From contig OZ023182.1 in NCBI GenBank assembly GCA_963995505.1, positions 10,966,707 to 11,030,706 on the forward strand: a stretch of 64,000 bases of DNA. Reading direction: 5' to 3'. This stretch comes from Hypericum androsaemum. Lineage: Eukaryota > Streptophyta > Magnoliopsida > Malpighiales > Hypericaceae. The translations under genes and the position numbers were made by a program. The notes under the pieces were generated by a model, which was not told the DNA's origin, did not search any database, and worked only from the letters and a program-made list of their open reading frames with translations. Shown one piece after another: positions 45,275 through 58,847 of the stretch (position 1 is the first letter of the stretch; each line of letters opens with the position of its first letter).

Positions 45275-47176
45275 TCATGACAGTGCATCAGCTACTACGT
45301 TTTCCTTACCTTGCTTATAGCGTATGACATAAGGAAACTTCTCAATAAATTCAATCCATCGTGCATGCCTTTTATTCAGCTTGTGTTGGCCCTGTAAGTG
45401 CTTCAAAGATTCATGGTCAGTATGAATCACAAATTCCTTGGGCCATAAGTAGTGTTGCCATGTCTCCAATGTCCGAACCAATGCATACAATTCCTTGTCG
45501 TAAGTTGGGTAATTCAAGGCTGCTCCGCTTAGCTTTTCGCTAAAGTAAGCAATTGGTCGTCCTTCTTGCATGAGCACAGCGCCTATTCCAACACCTGAAG
45601 CATCACACTCAACTTCAAACGCTTTAGAAAAGTTAGGTAACGATAATAAAGGGGCATTCGTCAACTTCTCCTTGATGAGCTGAAACGCCTTCTCTTGAGC
45701 TTCACCCCAGCTAAATCCAACGTTCTTCTTGATTACTTCAGTAAGTGGTGCGGCTAAACTACTAAAATCTTTCACAAATCTCCTGTAGAAACTAGCTAAT
45801 CCATGGAAACTTCGGACTTTAGCAACGCTCGTGGGACTTGGCCAATCTCGAATTGCACGTATCTTTTCTTCATCAACCTGTATTCCTTTAGAACTAACAA
45901 CAAAACCCAAGAAGACAAGCTTATCTGTGCAAAAGGTGCACTTCTTCAAGTTAGCAAACAATTGTTCCTTTCTAAGTGCATTTAGGACAGATTTCAAATG
46001 TTCCATGTGATCCTCCATGCTCTTGCTATAAACAAGTATATCATCAAAATAAATGACTACAAATTTGCCAATAAATGGACGTAAAACATGATTCATGAGC
46101 CGCATAAATGTACTAGAAGCATTAGACAGACCGAATGGCATGACCATCCATTCATATAATCCATATTTCGTTTTAAAGGCTGTCTTCCACTCATCTCCTT
46201 CTTTCATTCTAATTTGATGATAACCACTCTTTAAGTCAATTTTAGAAAACATGCTCGATCCATACAGCTCATCTAACATGTCATCTAAACGAGGAATAGG
46301 GTGACGATATTTTACCGTTATGTTGTTGACTGCTCGACAATCAACACACATCCTCCACGATCCATCCTTCTTAGGCACGAGTAGGACTGGCACGGCACAA
46401 GGACTCATGCTCTCTCTCACGTACCCTTTCTCCAATAGCTCGTTGACTTGTCGCTCAAGTTCCTTTGTTTCCTCCGGATTGCTCCTATATGCGGGACGAT
46501 TAGGTATGGCAGCTCCCGGAACCAAGTCAATTTGGTGCTCAATCCCTCGGATAGGTGGTAATCCTGATGGTAGCTCGTTGGGGAAAACATCCTCGTAGTC
46601 CTGTAAAAGGGAAACAACCATACTAGGCAAGTGTGGTTCAAGTTCGTTAGTGTTTAAAAATGCCTCCTTGTACATAAGTACGATCATTGGCTTTTTGTCA
46701 AAACATGCTTGCTTGATATCACTTGCTCCCACATAAAAACTCCTTTTCCACCCCTCGGTTTTTCTCTCATTGGCCGTTTTAATTTCTGTTTTTCCGACTT
46801 CTTTTGCTCTCTCAAGCTCTTTCTCTTCATTGGCCATTTTTCCTTTCTTTTTTTCGGCTTCTTCTCTCCGCTCAATTCTTTTCTTTTGGTCACTCTTCTT
46901 TTTCTCATCACTCTCTTTTTGTAACTTCAATTGATCTTCACAAACTTGTGACGGTGTTAAGGGCACTAATGTGATTACTCGTCGATTGAGTGTGAACGAG
47001 TACTTGTTCGTGTAGCCATCATGCTTAACCTTCCTATCAAATTGCCATGGCCTTCCAAGTAGTAGGTGACCAGCTTGCATCGGCACTACATCACATAGCA
47101 CTTCATCTTCATATTTGCCAATTCGAAATGTCACTAGCACTTGCCCTTCCACGCGTACTTCTCCACTATCATTCAA
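45275..47176 (-). pseudogene. E5 protease-RT-RNase H part
   Basis: Open segment between two nonsense codons. It contains a Lys/Glu-rich linker, RT with [15 protein letters not shown] and RNase H with [13 protein letters not shown] and [10 protein letters not shown]. Upstream it is cut from gag by a TAG at about 47178, where E6 has AAG in the matching KLKWLND context. Confidence 0.9.
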
Positions 47177-47179
47177 ACA

Positions 47180-48565
47180 CTATAGCTTGTAAGGTTTAGG
47201 GTGTTTCTTTGTGATCAACCCCAACTTTTCTACCATAGTGGTGCTTGCAACATTAGCACAGCTTCCTCCATCAATAATGACACTACACACCTTGCCCTGC
47301 ACATGACACCTTGTGTGGAAAATATTCTCTCGTTGTGCTACGTCATCCCCTTCTTTTACTTGCAAGTTCAAAGCCCTTCTTGTCACCAAAGTGAGTGCTT
47401 CAGTAGCTTGGAATTCCTCTTCGGACAGGTCTTCCAATGAGGGCATGCTTCCATGGTCCGAGTCTTCTCCTTCTGTCTCGACCTCCCCGCTCTCTCTAAG
47501 CACCATAACCTGCTTGTTAGGACATTGGCTTGCTATGTGCCCCCTTCCTTGACATTTAAAACACCTAATGTCTCGATTTCTTGTAGGAGGGGCTTCCACT
47601 TTCTTTTGAGAGTTGGTACTAGAACTCTCGGCCTTGTGTTCTACTTTGGCTGCTTGTGGCTTATCAAACTTTTTTGGATAATTCGACTTCCAAGTAGCAC
47701 TTGATGTAGCTCGTGTTCCTCCCCCTCTCTTTATTTGTTTCTCTATCTTGTTGGCCATATGAACCATATCTTCCAATTCAACGTAGTGTTGTAGCTCCAC
47801 TTTGTCTTGAATTTCAGGATTTAGTCCATTCAAGAACCTAGCCATAGTGGCTTCACGATCCTCCTCTACATTGGCTCGTATCATGGCCATCTCCATATGC
47901 TTGTAGTAATCTTCCACGCTCATACTTCCTTGTCGCAGTCCTTGTAACTTTTTAAAAAGATCACGGTAGTAATGACTAGGAACAAAGCGTTTCCTCATCA
48001 CAACTTTCATCTCCTCCCATGTCTCTATGGCAAATTCTCTGTTACGTCTCCTGCTTGTGACAAATTGATCCCACCAAGTTATAGCATAGTCGGTAAACTC
48101 AGTCACAGCCAGCTTTACCTTCTTTGCCTCTGAACAATTGTGACAATCAAACACAAATTCAATCTTCTTCTCCCATTCAAGATAAGCCTCCGGATCAGAA
48201 CGACCTGCAAAGGAAGGTATTTTTAACTTGATGCTTCCCAAATTCTCATCCCTTCTCCGCCTGGCCTCCCTAGGTTGGCGTTCATTCCTCAACCTCCTAA
48301 CATTCCTTGTGGAGCCCACGTCCTCATCAAAGCCAGAATCATCTCCACTCATTCCTCCCATAGGTGCTATCCTTCTTTGGGCATGAGGTATGCCTTGTGG
48401 TTGTTGGCTAGCACGTGAACTCTCTATGACATTCAGGCGTTGGTGTATTTGCTCAACCTCCGCTCTCATCATTTGTTGGAGCTTCCCTATTAAGGGCTCC
48501 ACAAATACCTTAGGGTCAACGTTGCCCCAAGCTCCTTGTCTTTCTCCTTCATTTTCTTGAGATAT
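47180..48565 (-). pseudogene. E5 gag with lost start codon
   Basis: Gag region, CCHC knuckle [14 protein letters not shown] and the protease start with IIDGGS. The start codon equivalent to ATG in E6 (60940-60942) reads ATA at 48563-48565. The frame stays open upstream but has no supported start. It ends at the TAG in KPYKL. Confidence 0.87.
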
Positions 48566-48625
48566 GTTGCTGCAATAAAATTGGTTAGTTAAAATAATAA
48601 TGGACCTCACCAATCACTCCCTTAC

Positions 48626-49374
48626 TGATATGAATCCCGTCAGGAACTCGCACCAACTCGGACCGTCTACTCTAGGATGATGGTTGATCTTGACCCGTCG
48701 CTTTGCGCCTTGTACCGAACCTTAGTGTTGGTTAACTTTGACCCGTAGCAATGGTGAGAACGCGAACCTTGATCTTGAATCGAATACGCCACAAACGGAG
48801 ATGGAAATTCCGTTTGATAAGTACAAACGCCCTAGCTAAGCAATCCAGCCCACAAGGACAACTAGAGTATCAAATCTCACGAATTTTCTTATGCCAAAAA
48901 GTGATGCCTTTATTGAATTCGTGGCCCTCCTTATATAGAGGTTAAAACTGACCTGGATAGACTCCAAAGTTAACAAGATAAGTTCTGAAGAGCTCCAAAC
49001 TTATCATACTACTTAAACTAGTTCTAAAAACGAATGTTTATCCTAAGAATTAAAAAAACACAATCATTATCCATCATTATCCACTATTGGATAACTCTTA
49101 TTCCTAAAAAGTTATAAAAAGTTTGGATAACTCTTATTCCTAAAAAGTAGGAATCTTGGTTCTACTCCTTTAGGCTTCCAAAACAACTCCAATCACGTGC
49201 ATGGGCTTTGCATGGACGTCCACGGCCTTACACGAACTGGTTGTAGTCCAAATCCCTTGAATTAATCCGTTGAGCTCAGCTTGAAGCGTCTTTGCTCTTG
49301 CTCTTGTGATTGGTCCAAGTGGAACTCGAACTGGTTGTGGGTCTTGTAGCTCCATAGTGGACGTGTTCACATCA
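48626..49374 (-). repeat. 3' LTR of E6 (749 bp)
   Basis: Shares both ends with the LTR of E5 but has rearranged U3. A GGATAACTCTTATTCC segment is duplicated (about 49088-49150), and a segment present in E5 (about 43670-43790) is missing. TATATAAG-type TATA box, on the minus strand, near 48935-48945. Confidence 0.87.
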
Positions 49375-52300
49375 TTCCCCCCCTCTTGAAAAGGATTTGC
49401 CCTCAAATCTTCACCTACATCAAACGGGCTTAAGTCAGCAACATTAAAAGAAGCACTTACATTATACTCACCCGGCAGGTCAAGCTTATAAGCATTGTAA
49501 TTGATGCGCTCTAAAACTTGGAAGGGACCATCCCCACGAGGTAGTAACTTTGAACGCCGTTGCGCGGGAAACCGTTCCTTCCTCATATGCAACCAAACCC
49601 AATCACCAGGCTCAAAGACAACTTTGTGTCGCCCTTTATTTGCTTGTCTTGCGTAGTGCTCCGTTCGTTTCTCAATGTTCAATCTCGCCTTCTCATGCAG
49701 CTGCTTGACAAATTCAGCCTTCTTCTTGCCATCTAAGTTAACATACTCATTCGAAGGCAAAGGTGATAAATCTAGTGGGGTCAGAGGATTAAAACCATAC
49801 ACAAGTTCAAACGGTGAGAATTGAGTAGCAGAATGAACAGATCGATTATAAGCAAACTCAACATGTGGCAAACAATCTTCCCAAGCTTTAATATTATGCT
49901 TAATGAGTGCTCTTAACAGTGTAGACAAAGTCCTATTCACAACTTCTGTTTGTCCATCAGTTTGTGGATGACAAGTAGTAGAAAAATAATAACTTGGTAC
50001 CTAACTTACACCACAAAGTCTTCCAAAAGTAGCTTAAGAACTTAGTATCTCTATCTGAAATGATTGTTCTAGGCATGCCATGCAGTCTTACAACTTTCCG
50101 AAAGAACAAATCAGCAATATGTGAGGCATCATCAGTTTTATGACATGGAATAAAATGCGCCATCTTAGAAAACCTATCCACCACGACAAAAATTGAATCT
50201 CTACCACGTTTAGTCCTAGGAAGTCCTAACAAAAAGTCCATAGAAATATCAATCCAAGGCTGAGTAGGTATAGGTAGGGGACTGTACAAACCGTGGGGTT
50301 TTACCTTAGACTTAGCTTGCTTGCAAGTGATGCAACGTCCACAAACTCTCTCAACGTCGCGCTTCATGTGCGGCCAGTGGAAGTGCTCGTGTAAAAGTGC
50401 TAAAGTCTTTGCTATTCCAAAATGTCCCATCAATCCGCCTCCGTGTGCCTATTGTATCAACAATTCTCGCATGGAACAATTAGGCACACAAAGCTTATTC
50501 TCACGAAATAGATACCCTTCATTCCGAAAGAACTTACCAGACGCACTCCTCTCGGTTCCACGAAACACATCACCAAAGTCAGTATCATCAGCGTATAACT
50601 CTTTAATGCGTTCAAAACCAAGTAATTTTGCATCAAGAGTTGAAATCAAAACATACCTTCGTGACAGTGCATCGGCTACTACGTTTTCCTTACCTTGCTT
50701 GTAGCGTATGACATAAGGAAACGTCTCAATAAATTCAACCCAACGTGCATGCCTTTTATTCAGCTTGTGTTGACCCTTTAAATGCTTCAAAGATTCATGG
50801 TCAGTATGAATCACAAATTCCTTGGGCCATAAGTAATGTTGCCATGTCTCCAATGTCCGAACCAATGCATACAACTCCTTGTCGTAAGTTGGGTAATTGA
50901 AGGCTGCTCCGCTTAGCTTTTCGCTAAAGTAGGCAATTGGTCGTCCTTCTTGCATGAGCACGGCGCCTATTCCAACACCTGAAGCATCACACTCAACCTC
51001 AAATGCCTTAGAAAACTTAGGTAATGATAATAAAGGTGCATTTGTCAACTTCTCCTTGATGAGCTGAAAGGCCTTCTCTTGAGCTTCACCCCAGCTAAAT
51101 CCAACGTTCTTCTTGATCACCTCAGTAAGTGGTGCGGCTAAGCTACTAAAATCTTTCATAAATCTCCTGTAGAAACTAGCTAGTCCATGGAAACTTCGGA
51201 CTTTAGCCACGCTCGTGGGACTTGGCCAATCTCGAATTGCACGTATCTTTTCTTCATCAACCTGTATTCCTTTAGCACTAACAACAAAACCCAAGAAGAC
51301 AAGCTTATCTGTGCAAAAGGTGCACTTCTTCAAGTTAGCAAACAATTGATCCTTTCTAAGTGCATTTAGAACAGATTTCAAATGTTCCATGTGATCCTCC
51401 ATGCTCTTGCTATAAACAAGTATATCATCAAAATAAACGACTACAAATTTGCCAATAAATGGACGTAAAACATGATTCATGAGTCGCATAAATGTGCTAG
51501 GAGCATTAGACAAACCGAATGGCATGACCATCCATTCATATAATCCATATTTCGTTTTAAAGGCTGTCTTCCACTCATCTCCTTCTTTCATTCTAATTTG
51601 ATGATAACCACTCTTCAAGTCAATTTTAGAAAACATGCTCGATCCATGCAGCTCATCTAACATGTCATCTAATCGAGGAATAGGGTGATGATATTTTACC
51701 GTTATGTTGTTGATTGCTCGACAATCAACACACATCCTCCATGATCCATCCTTCTTAGGCACGAGTAGGACTGGCACGGCACAAGGACTCATGCTCTCTC
51801 TCACGTACCTTTTCTCTAATAGCTCGTTGACTTGTCGCTCAAGTTCTTTTGTTTCCCCCAGATTTCTCCTATATGCGGGATGATTAGGTATGGCAGCTCC
51901 CGGAACTAAGTCAATTTGGTGCTCAATCCCTCGGATAGGTGGTAACCCTGATGGTAGCTCGTTGGGGAATACATCTTAGTAGTCCTGCAAAAGGGAAACA
52001 ACCATACTAAGCAAGTGTGGTTCAAGTTCGTTAGTGTTTAAAAATGCCTCCTTGTACATAAGTACGATCATTGGCCTTTTGTCAAAACATGCTTGCTTGA
52101 TATCACTTGCTCCCACATAAAAACTCCTTTTCCACCCCTCGGTTTTTCTCTCATTGGCCGTTTTAATTTCTGTTTTTCCGACTTCTTTTGCTCTCTCAAG
52201 CTCTTTCTCTTCATTGGCCGTTTTTCCTTTCTTTTTTTCGGCTTCTTCTCTCCGCTCAATTTTTTTCTTTTGGTCACTCTTCTTTTTCTCATCATTCTCT

Positions 52301-52822
52301 TTATGTAACTTCAATTGATCTTCACAAACTTGTGACGGTGTTAAGGGTGCTAATGTGATTATCGTCGATTGAGTGTGAACGAGTACTTGTTGGTGTAGCC
52401 ATCATGCTTAACCTTCCTATCAAATTGCCATGGCCTTCCGAGTAGTAGGTGACCAGCTTGCATTGGCACCACATCACATAGCACTTCATCTTCATATTTG
52501 CCAATTCGAAATGTCACTAGCACTTGCCCTTCCACGCGTACTTCTCCACTATCATTCAACCACTTTAGCTTGTAAGGTTTAGGGTGTTTCTTTGTGATCA
52601 ACCCCAACTTTTCTACCATAGTGGTACTTGCAACATTAGCACAGCTTCCTCCATCAATAATGACGCTACACACCTTGCCCTTGACATAACACCTTGTGTG
52701 GAAAATATTCTCTCGTTGTGCATCATCATCTTCTTCTTTTGCTTGCAAGTTCAAAGCCCTTCTTGTCACCAAAGTGAGTGCTTCAGTAGCTTGGAATTCC
52801 TCCTCGGACAGGTCTTCTAATG
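49170..52822 (-). pseudogene. E6 pol pseudogene
   Basis: Protease end, linker, RT ([10 protein letters not shown]), RNase H and integrase are all recognisable but broken. From the coding 3' end: an extra A in an A-run at about 49983-49987 shifts the integrase frame; TAG replaces GAG at about 50446-50448 near LLIQEA; TAA replaces GAG at about 51974-51976 in DYEDVF; a one-base loss at about 52360 shifts the frame near the TLNRR segment. Tail in the [17 protein letters not shown]. At 52822 it meets the truncated LTR of E7. Confidence 0.9.
52659..52822 (+). repeat. 164-bp flanking duplication, left copy
   Basis: E6 gag-protease sequence identical by eye to 59653-59816 on the other side of E7. 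A normal Ty3/gypsy insertion duplicates 5 bp. Confidence 0.95.
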
Positions 52823-53612
52823 CGGAAAAGATTCACAACTCGGACCGTTTGTTACTTTAGAATGGAACAGATCACAACTCACAAGAACTTACACGAACTA
52901 AGGCACGAATTTGTACCTCAACCCGCTGCAAGGGCTTCTGAACCTTGACCTAAGGTCGTATCACGCCACAAACGGGGATGGAATATCCGCTTGATAAGTG
53001 AAGGATAAATTCTGGCCAAGACGACTCACCAGCCTAAGCAAGAACAAACGAGTATCTAAACTCTCAATTAGCCAAAGCTATGTAATTCTGAATTGTTGTG
53101 TACGTTTTTATTGCTAGGAGTCCTCTTTATATAGGCTCCCAAAGTACCAAAGTATTCCTAAACAAGCTAACTCCTAAAAAGGAGTTCAAAGGCTGGCCAA
53201 AACTCTCTTTCCTATTCTAAGGAGATTCTGGCCGAATTATTCAACTAAAATAGGAAATAATCTAAACAAATAATATCTAATAGAATAACAATTAATTGCA
53301 CGTCCTAACAAGAAGATGCATGGCCTAAATAGGTTGATTCTTGCTGATTCTCCATGTGCGCATGCATCCAGAAGTTGGTGTGCATATTAAGCTTCCAAAA
53401 TAGCCTCTATCACGTGCATGGGCTTTGCATGTGCCTCATGCACGTCCTTGCACTTGTACGCACCAACTTGAGCCCAAACTTCTTGCATTAGTCCATTGAA
53501 ATCAGATTGCAACTTCCTAGCTCGTGCTCTTGTCATTGGCCCAATTGGAACTTGAACTTGCTGCGAGTCTACAAGCTTGATAGTAGGTGCGTCCTTAGGC
53601 TTGCTCACATCA
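52820..53612 (-). repeat. 3' LTR of E7, 12 bp short at its outer end
   Basis: The first 12 positions (TGATATGAATCT on +) are absent; the rest matches 58848-59652 by eye. The tail coding part ends at TAA (53387-53389). Confidence 0.94.
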
Positions 53613-56600
53613 GTCCCCTCCTCTTGAAAAGGATTTGTCCTCAAATCATCACCTACATCAAACGGACTCAAGTCAGCCACGTTAAACGAAGCACTTACAT
53701 TATACTCACCCGGAAGGTCTAGCTTGTAGGCATTATCATTGATGCGTTCGATCACTTGGAATGGACCATCTCCCCGTGGTAGCAACTTTGAACGTCTTTG
53801 TACAGGAAAACGCTCCTTCCTCATATGTAGCCAAACCCAATCTCCCGGCTCAAAGACAACCTTGTGCCTTCCTTTGTTTGCTTGCCTTGCATAGTGCTCC
53901 GTGCGCTTCTCGATGTTCATTCTTGCTTTCTCATGTAACTGCTTGACAAATTCAGCTTTCTTCTTGCCATCTAAGTTAACTTGCTCACTCGAAGGTAGAG
54001 GTGATAAATCCAATGGAGTCAAAGGATTAAATCCATAAACAAGCTCAAATGGTGAGAATTGAGTAGCAGAATGGACAGAACGATTATAAGCAAACTCAAC
54101 ATGAGGCAAACATTCTTCCCAAGTCTTAATGTTATGCTTAATGAGTGCTCTCAAAAGTGTAGACAAAGTCCTATTCACTACTTCAGTTTGACCATCAGTT
54201 TGAGGATGACAAGTAGTAGAAAACAACAACTTAGTACCTAACTTGCACCACAAGGTCTTCCAAAAGTAACTTAGGAACTTAGCATCTCTATCAGAGATAA
54301 TTGTCCTAGGCATGCCATGCAACCTAACAACCTCTCTAAAGAACAAATCAGCAATGTTTGAAGCATCATCAGTTTTATGACATGGAATGAAATGTGCCAT
54401 CTTAGAAAACCTATCCACTACCACAAAAATCGAATCTCTTCCACGCTTAGTCCTAGGTAGTCCTAACACAAAATCCATAGAGATATCAATCCAAGGCTCA
54501 CTAGGTATAGGTAGTGGGGTGTACAAACCATGGGGTTTTACCTTCGACTTGGCTTGCTTGCAAGTGATGCAACGACCACAAACTCTCTCAACGTCTCTCT
54601 TCATGTGTGGCCAAAAGAAATGATCTTGTAGCATTGCCAAGGTCTTTGCAATTCCAAAATGCCCCATTAAGCCACCTCCATGTGCCTCCTGAATTAGTAA
54701 TTCTCGCATCGAACAATTAGGCACACAAAGTTTGTTTTCACGAAATAGGTAACCTTCATTACGAAAGAACTTACCAAATGCACTTCTTTCAGTTGATCTA
54801 AACAACTCGCCAAAATCAACATCATCAACATACATCTCCTTAATGTGTTCAAAGCCAAGTAGTTTAGCATCAAGAGTTGAGATCAAGGCGTACCTTCGTG
54901 ATAGTGCATCAGCCACTACATTTTCCTTACCTTGCTTGTAGCGAATGACATAAGGAAATGTCTCAATGAATTCCACCCATCGTGCATGCCTCTTGTTCAG
55001 CTTGTGTTGCCCCTTTAAGTGCTTGAGTGACTCATGATCAGTGTGAATCACGAACTCCTTGGGCCACAAATAATGCTGCCATGTCTCCAATGCTCGAACT
55101 AGTGCGTACAACTCCTTGTCATAGGTCGGGTAATTCAAGGTTGCACCACTTAGTTTCTCACTAAAGTATGCAATAGGTCTTCCTTCTTGCATAAGGACAG
55201 CTCCAATTCCTACACCAGAAGCATCACACTCTATTTCAAAAGTCTTAGAGAAATTAGGTAAAGCTAACAAGGGTGCATTAGTCAACTTCCCTTTCAGTAG
55301 TTGGAAAGCCTTCTCTTGAGCTTCTCCCCAAGTAAAGCCCACATTCTTCTTGATGACTTCAGTTATGGGTGCGGCTATGCTACTAAAGTCCTTCACAAAT
55401 CTCCTATAAAAACTAGCTAGTCCATGAAAGCTCCTAACATTAGCAACACTTGTAGGGCTTGGCCATTCACGGATAGCTCGGATCTTTTCTTCATCAACCT
55501 GTATTCCGTTAGCTCCAACAACAAAACCCAAGAATACAAGCTTATCCGTACAAAAGGTGCACTTCTTCAAGTTAGCAAACAATTGTTCTTCTCTAAGTGC
55601 ATCTAAGACAGATTTCAAATGTTCTAGATGATCCCCCACGTTCTTGCTATAGATGAGTATATCATCAAAGTAAACAACTACAAATTTACCAATGAATGGA
55701 CGTAGAACATGATTCATGAGTCGCATAAACGTGCTAGGTGCGTTGGACAAACCAAATGGCATGACCATCCACTCATACAACCCATACTTAGTTTTAAAAG
55801 CAGTCTTCCACTCATCTCCTTCTTTCATCCTAATTTGATGATAACCACTCTTCAAATCAATCTTAGAAAACATGCAAGAACCATGCAACTCATCTAACAT
55901 GTCATCTAAACGAGGGATAGGGTGACGATATTTTACCGTTATGTTGTTGACTGCTCGGCAATCAACACACATTCTCCATGTTTTATCCTTCTTGGGCACA
56001 AGTAGGACTGGAACAGCACATGGACTCATGCTCTCTCTTACGTACCCTTTCTCCAACAGCTCGTTGACTTGCTTCTCAAGCTCCTTTGTCTCTTCAGGAT
56101 TACTTCTATATGCGGGACGGTTAGGTATGGTAGCTCCCGGGACAAAGTCTATTTGATGTTCAATCCCACGAATAGGTGGCAAACCAGGTGGTAGCTCGTC
56201 GGGAAAGACATCCTTGTAATCCTGCAAAAGAGACACAACCGTACTAGGTACATGTGGTTCAAGCTCGTTAGTGTTTAAAAGTGCCTCCCTATACCGAAGT
56301 AAGATCATAGGCTTCTTTGTAAAGCACGCTTGCTTAATATCACTTGTTCCCACATAGTAACTCTTTTTCCAACTCTCGTTTTTTCTCTCTTTGGCCGTTT
56401 TAATTTCTGTTTTTCCGGCTTCTTTTGTTTTCTCAATCTTTTCCTCTCCATTGGCCGTTTTTCTTATCTTTTTTTCGGCTTCTTCTCTCCTCTCATTCTT
56501 TTTCTTCTTGTCACGCTCTCTTTGCTCATCACTTTCTTTTTGCAACTGACGTTGATCTTCACAAACTTGTGATGGTGACAAGGGTGCCAAGGTGATTACT

Positions 56601-58174
56601 CTCTTCTTAAGTATAAATGAATACTTGTTGGTGTAGCCATCATGATGCACTTTCCTATCAAACTGCCACGGCCTTCCTAACAATAGGTGACCAGCTTGCA
56701 TTGGTACAACATCACACAACACTTCATCCTCATAGTTGCCAATGCGGAATGCTACCAATACTTGCTTCATCACTCGTACTTCTCCACTATCATTCAGCCA
56801 TTGTAGTTTGTAAGGCTTAGGGTGTTTTCCCGTGAGTAACCCTAACTTCTCCACCATAGTAGTGCTTGCAACATTAGCACAACTTCCTCCATCTATGATG
56901 ACACTACACACCTTGTCTTTGACATAGCACCTTGTGTGAAAAATATTTTCTCTTTGAGCCACATCATTTTCTTCTTTTACTTGCACATTCAATGCTCTTC
57001 TAGACACAAGAGTAAGCCTCTCAGCACCTTGGTACTCTTCCTCGGATACGTCCTCCAAAGAAGGCATGCTTTCATGCTCCGAATCCTCTTCTTCAGTTTC
57101 AATCTCTCCACTCTCCTTGATCACCATTGCTTGCTTGTTAGGGCATTGACTTGAGATGTGCCCTCTTCCTTGACACTTAAAGCACTTGATGTCACGGTTC
57201 CTAGCTGGAGTGACTTCCACTTTCCTTTGAGAATTAGCTTGAGAACTCTCGGATTTATGCTCTACTTTGGCTGCTTGTGGCTTGTCAAACTTCTTTTGGT
57301 AGTTTGGCTTCCAAGTAGAATTCGATGTAGCTTTTGTTCTCCCCTCTCCTCTCTTGAGTTGCTTCTCAATTTTCGTTGCCATATGCACCATGTCCTCCAA
57401 CTCCACATAGTGTTGCAACTCAACTTTGTCTTGAATTTCAGGATTGAGTCCATTCAAGAACCTTGCCATTGTAACTTCTCTATCTTCATCTATATCAGCT
57501 CTTATCATGGCCATCTCCATCTGTTTGAAATACTCCTCCACACTCAAACTTCCTTGCCTCATTCCTTGTAACTTCTTATACAGCTCTCTATAGTAATGAC
57601 TTGGAACAAATCTCTTCCTCATCACCACTTTCATGTCTTCCCAAGTAGCTATAGGGCGTTCTCTATTTCTCCTCCTGCTAGTCACAAGTTGATCCCACCA
57701 AGTTATAGCATAATCAGTGAATTCGGTGATGGCAAGTTTTACCTTCTTTTCTTCGGAGCTATTGTGGCAATCAAACACGAACTCAATCTTCTTCTCCCAC
57801 TCTAAGTACGCCTCCGGGTCAGAACGACCAGCAAAGGAAGGTATCTTCAGTTTGATACTCCCTATGTTGTCGTCTCTCTTTGGCCTTGCCTCCCTAGGTG
57901 GACGGTTTGTTCTTGCTCTCCTAAGACTCCTTGTAGAGCCTACGCCTTCTTCCGACTCAGAATCAGCTCCGCTCGATTCTCCAATAGGTACTCCTCTCCT
58001 ACGCCTTTGGAGTTCGCCTCGCGTTTGGGGGTTGTCACGAGAATTCTCCACGGCATCCACGCGTAGTTGCAAAGGCTCCATCTGAGCTTGCACCATCCGC
58101 TCGAGCTTCCCGGCCAAGGCATCCACTAATAACTTAAGGTCTATGCTTCCCATAGTTTGACCTTCATGCGACAT
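53387..58174 (-). CDS. gag-pol: E7 gag-pol polyprotein, intact
   Basis: 1595 codons, same domains and spacing as E3 (CCHC near 331-344, YFDD near 835, D-60-D-35-E integrase, [17 protein letters not shown] tail from the LTR). The first two thirds match E1 at diagnostic sites ([27 protein letters not shown]), while the last third matches E3 ([30 protein letters not shown]). It is the reciprocal of the mixture in E2. No disabling change seen. Confidence 0.96.
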   Translation of the reverse strand: MSHEGQTMGSIDLKLLVDALAGKLERMVQAQMEPLQLRVDAVENSRDNPQTRGELQRRRRGVPIGESSGADSESEEGVGSTRSLRRARTNRPPREARPKRDDNIGSIKLKIPSFAGRSDPEAYLEWEKKIEFVFDCHNSSEEKKVKLAITEFTDYAITWWDQLVTSRRRNRERPIATWEDMKVVMRKRFVPSHYYRELYKKLQGMRQGSLSVEEYFKQMEMAMIRADIDEDREVTMARFLNGLNPEIQDKVELQHYVELEDMVHMATKIEKQLKRGEGRTKATSNSTWKPNYQKKFDKPQAAKVEHKSESSQANSQRKVEVTPARNRDIKCFKCQGRGHISSQCPNKQAMVIKESGEIETEEEDSEHESMPSLEDVSEEEYQGAERLTLVSRRALNVQVKEENDVAQRENIFHTRCYVKDKVCSVIIDGGSCANVASTTMVEKLGLLTGKHPKPYKLQWLNDSGEVRVMKQVLVAFRIGNYEDEVLCDVVPMQAGHLLLGRPWQFDRKVHHDGYTNKYSFILKKRVITLAPLSPSQVCEDQRQLQKESDEQRERDKKKKNERREEAEKKIRKTANGEEKIEKTKEAGKTEIKTAKERKNESWKKSYYVGTSDIKQACFTKKPMILLRYREALLNTNELEPHVPSTVVSLLQDYKDVFPDELPPGLPPIRGIEHQIDFVPGATIPNRPAYRSNPEETKELEKQVNELLEKGYVRESMSPCAVPVLLVPKKDKTWRMCVDCRAVNNITVKYRHPIPRLDDMLDELHGSCMFSKIDLKSGYHQIRMKEGDEWKTAFKTKYGLYEWMVMPFGLSNAPSTFMRLMNHVLRPFIGKFVVVYFDDILIYSKNVGDHLEHLKSVLDALREEQLFANLKKCTFCTDKLVFLGFVVGANGIQVDEEKIRAIREWPSPTSVANVRSFHGLASFYRRFVKDFSSIAAPITEVIKKNVGFTWGEAQEKAFQLLKGKLTNAPLLALPNFSKTFEIECDASGVGIGAVLMQEGRPIAYFSEKLSGATLNYPTYDKELYALVRALETWQHYLWPKEFVIHTDHESLKHLKGQHKLNKRHARWVEFIETFPYVIRYKQGKENVVADALSRRYALISTLDAKLLGFEHIKEMYVDDVDFGELFRSTERSAFGKFFRNEGYLFRENKLCVPNCSMRELLIQEAHGGGLMGHFGIAKTLAMLQDHFFWPHMKRDVERVCGRCITCKQAKSKVKPHGLYTPLPIPSEPWIDISMDFVLGLPRTKRGRDSIFVVVDRFSKMAHFIPCHKTDDASNIADLFFREVVRLHGMPRTIISDRDAKFLSYFWKTLWCKLGTKLLFSTTCHPQTDGQTEVVNRTLSTLLRALIKHNIKTWEECLPHVEFAYNRSVHSATQFSPFELVYGFNPLTPLDLSPLPSSEQVNLDGKKKAEFVKQLHEKARMNIEKRTEHYARQANKGRHKVVFEPGDWVWLHMRKERFPVQRRSKLLPRGDGPFQVIERINDNAYKLDLPGEYNVSASFNVADLSPFDVGDDLRTNPFQEEGTDVSKPKDAPTIKLVDSQQVQVPIGPMTRARARKLQSDFNGLMQEVWAQVGAYKCKDVHEAHAKPMHVIEAILEA
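53615..53625 (-). other. Polypurine tract of E7
   Basis: CCCCTCCTCTT on + beside the 3' LTR, inside the coding frame. Confidence 0.88.
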
Positions 58175-58847
58175 GTTTGCTACAAGAAAAATTGGTTAGT
58201 AAAAAAAAATTATGGCCTCACAAGCTCACTCCCTTACGTGTATACTCTCAATGTAGGGTGCACTCAAGTTCACTCGTGTTTGCACTCAAATATTTGGCTT
58301 TTCTCTCTAAGGTACTCGCACACTCTTGCCTTTTTCCTCTCGTGATACTTGTATGTTCTTACTAAGGCTAGAACGGCCTTGCTTGAGCTCCACGCTTTAA
58401 CAAACAGAATGTTAAAGTTCCTCTTTGGTCTTTCTTTTAGTCTTGCTCGTCCCCTTTCTTGATCAGCTGTTGCGCCTCCTTAGTTTGCTAGCTTCCCTCG
58501 GATTTGCTTCCTCTTTAGCTTGAGACTTCCAATTTAGCTTGCTTCCTCTTTAGCTTGAGACTTCCAATTTAGCTTGCTTCCTCTTTAGCTTGCGGCTTCC
58601 TTTTTTTCTTTTTCTTTTCTTTCCTTTTTTTTTTCTTTTCTTTTCTTTTCTTTTCTTTTTTTTTTCTTTCTTTTCTTTTCTTTCTTTTCTTGCTTCACTC
58701 GTTTGTTTTCCTCTCTTTTCTCTCAAACAGCGAGGAGAGAAAACGAACCAACAAGAACAAAAAAATAACAAGCAACAAAACGAACCAACAAGAACAAAAA
58801 TAACAAGGATAATGAACTAAAGTAACAAGCTAAGCTCTGATACCAAC
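58175..58847 (-). other. Leader of E7 with PBS and 36-bp repeats
   Basis: PBS complement GCTCTGATACCA at 58834-58845. A pyrimidine-on-+ tract lies at about 58599-58690. Two copies of a 36-bp unit (AAGAGGAAGCAAGCTAAATT... on the coding strand) lie at about 58505-58585; E1 and E2 have one. An acceptor-like motif precedes the ATG, here ending TTGTAG rather than TTGCAG. Confidence 0.75.

Larger units (their letters stand above)
43183..48625 (-). mobile_element. E5: decayed CRM-like element (second subfamily)
   Basis: A minus-strand element with an 809-bp 3' LTR (43183-43991), a PPT and gag-pol with the same domain order as E1, but clearly diverged at protein level. Its frame also continues into the 3' LTR with GPITRARAK. 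It is broken by two in-frame stops and a lost gag start. The leader stops at CTTAC (48621-48625), where the exact end of another LTR (E6) begins. The missing PBS and 5' LTR probably lie beyond the window on the far side of E6. Confidence 0.85.

Noticed and set aside
48626..49374. One LTR shared by E5 and E6 through unequal recombination
   Set aside because: The E5 leader is cut at an exact LTR end and lacks its PBS; recombination between LTRs would have kept the PBS of E5 next to the LTR.
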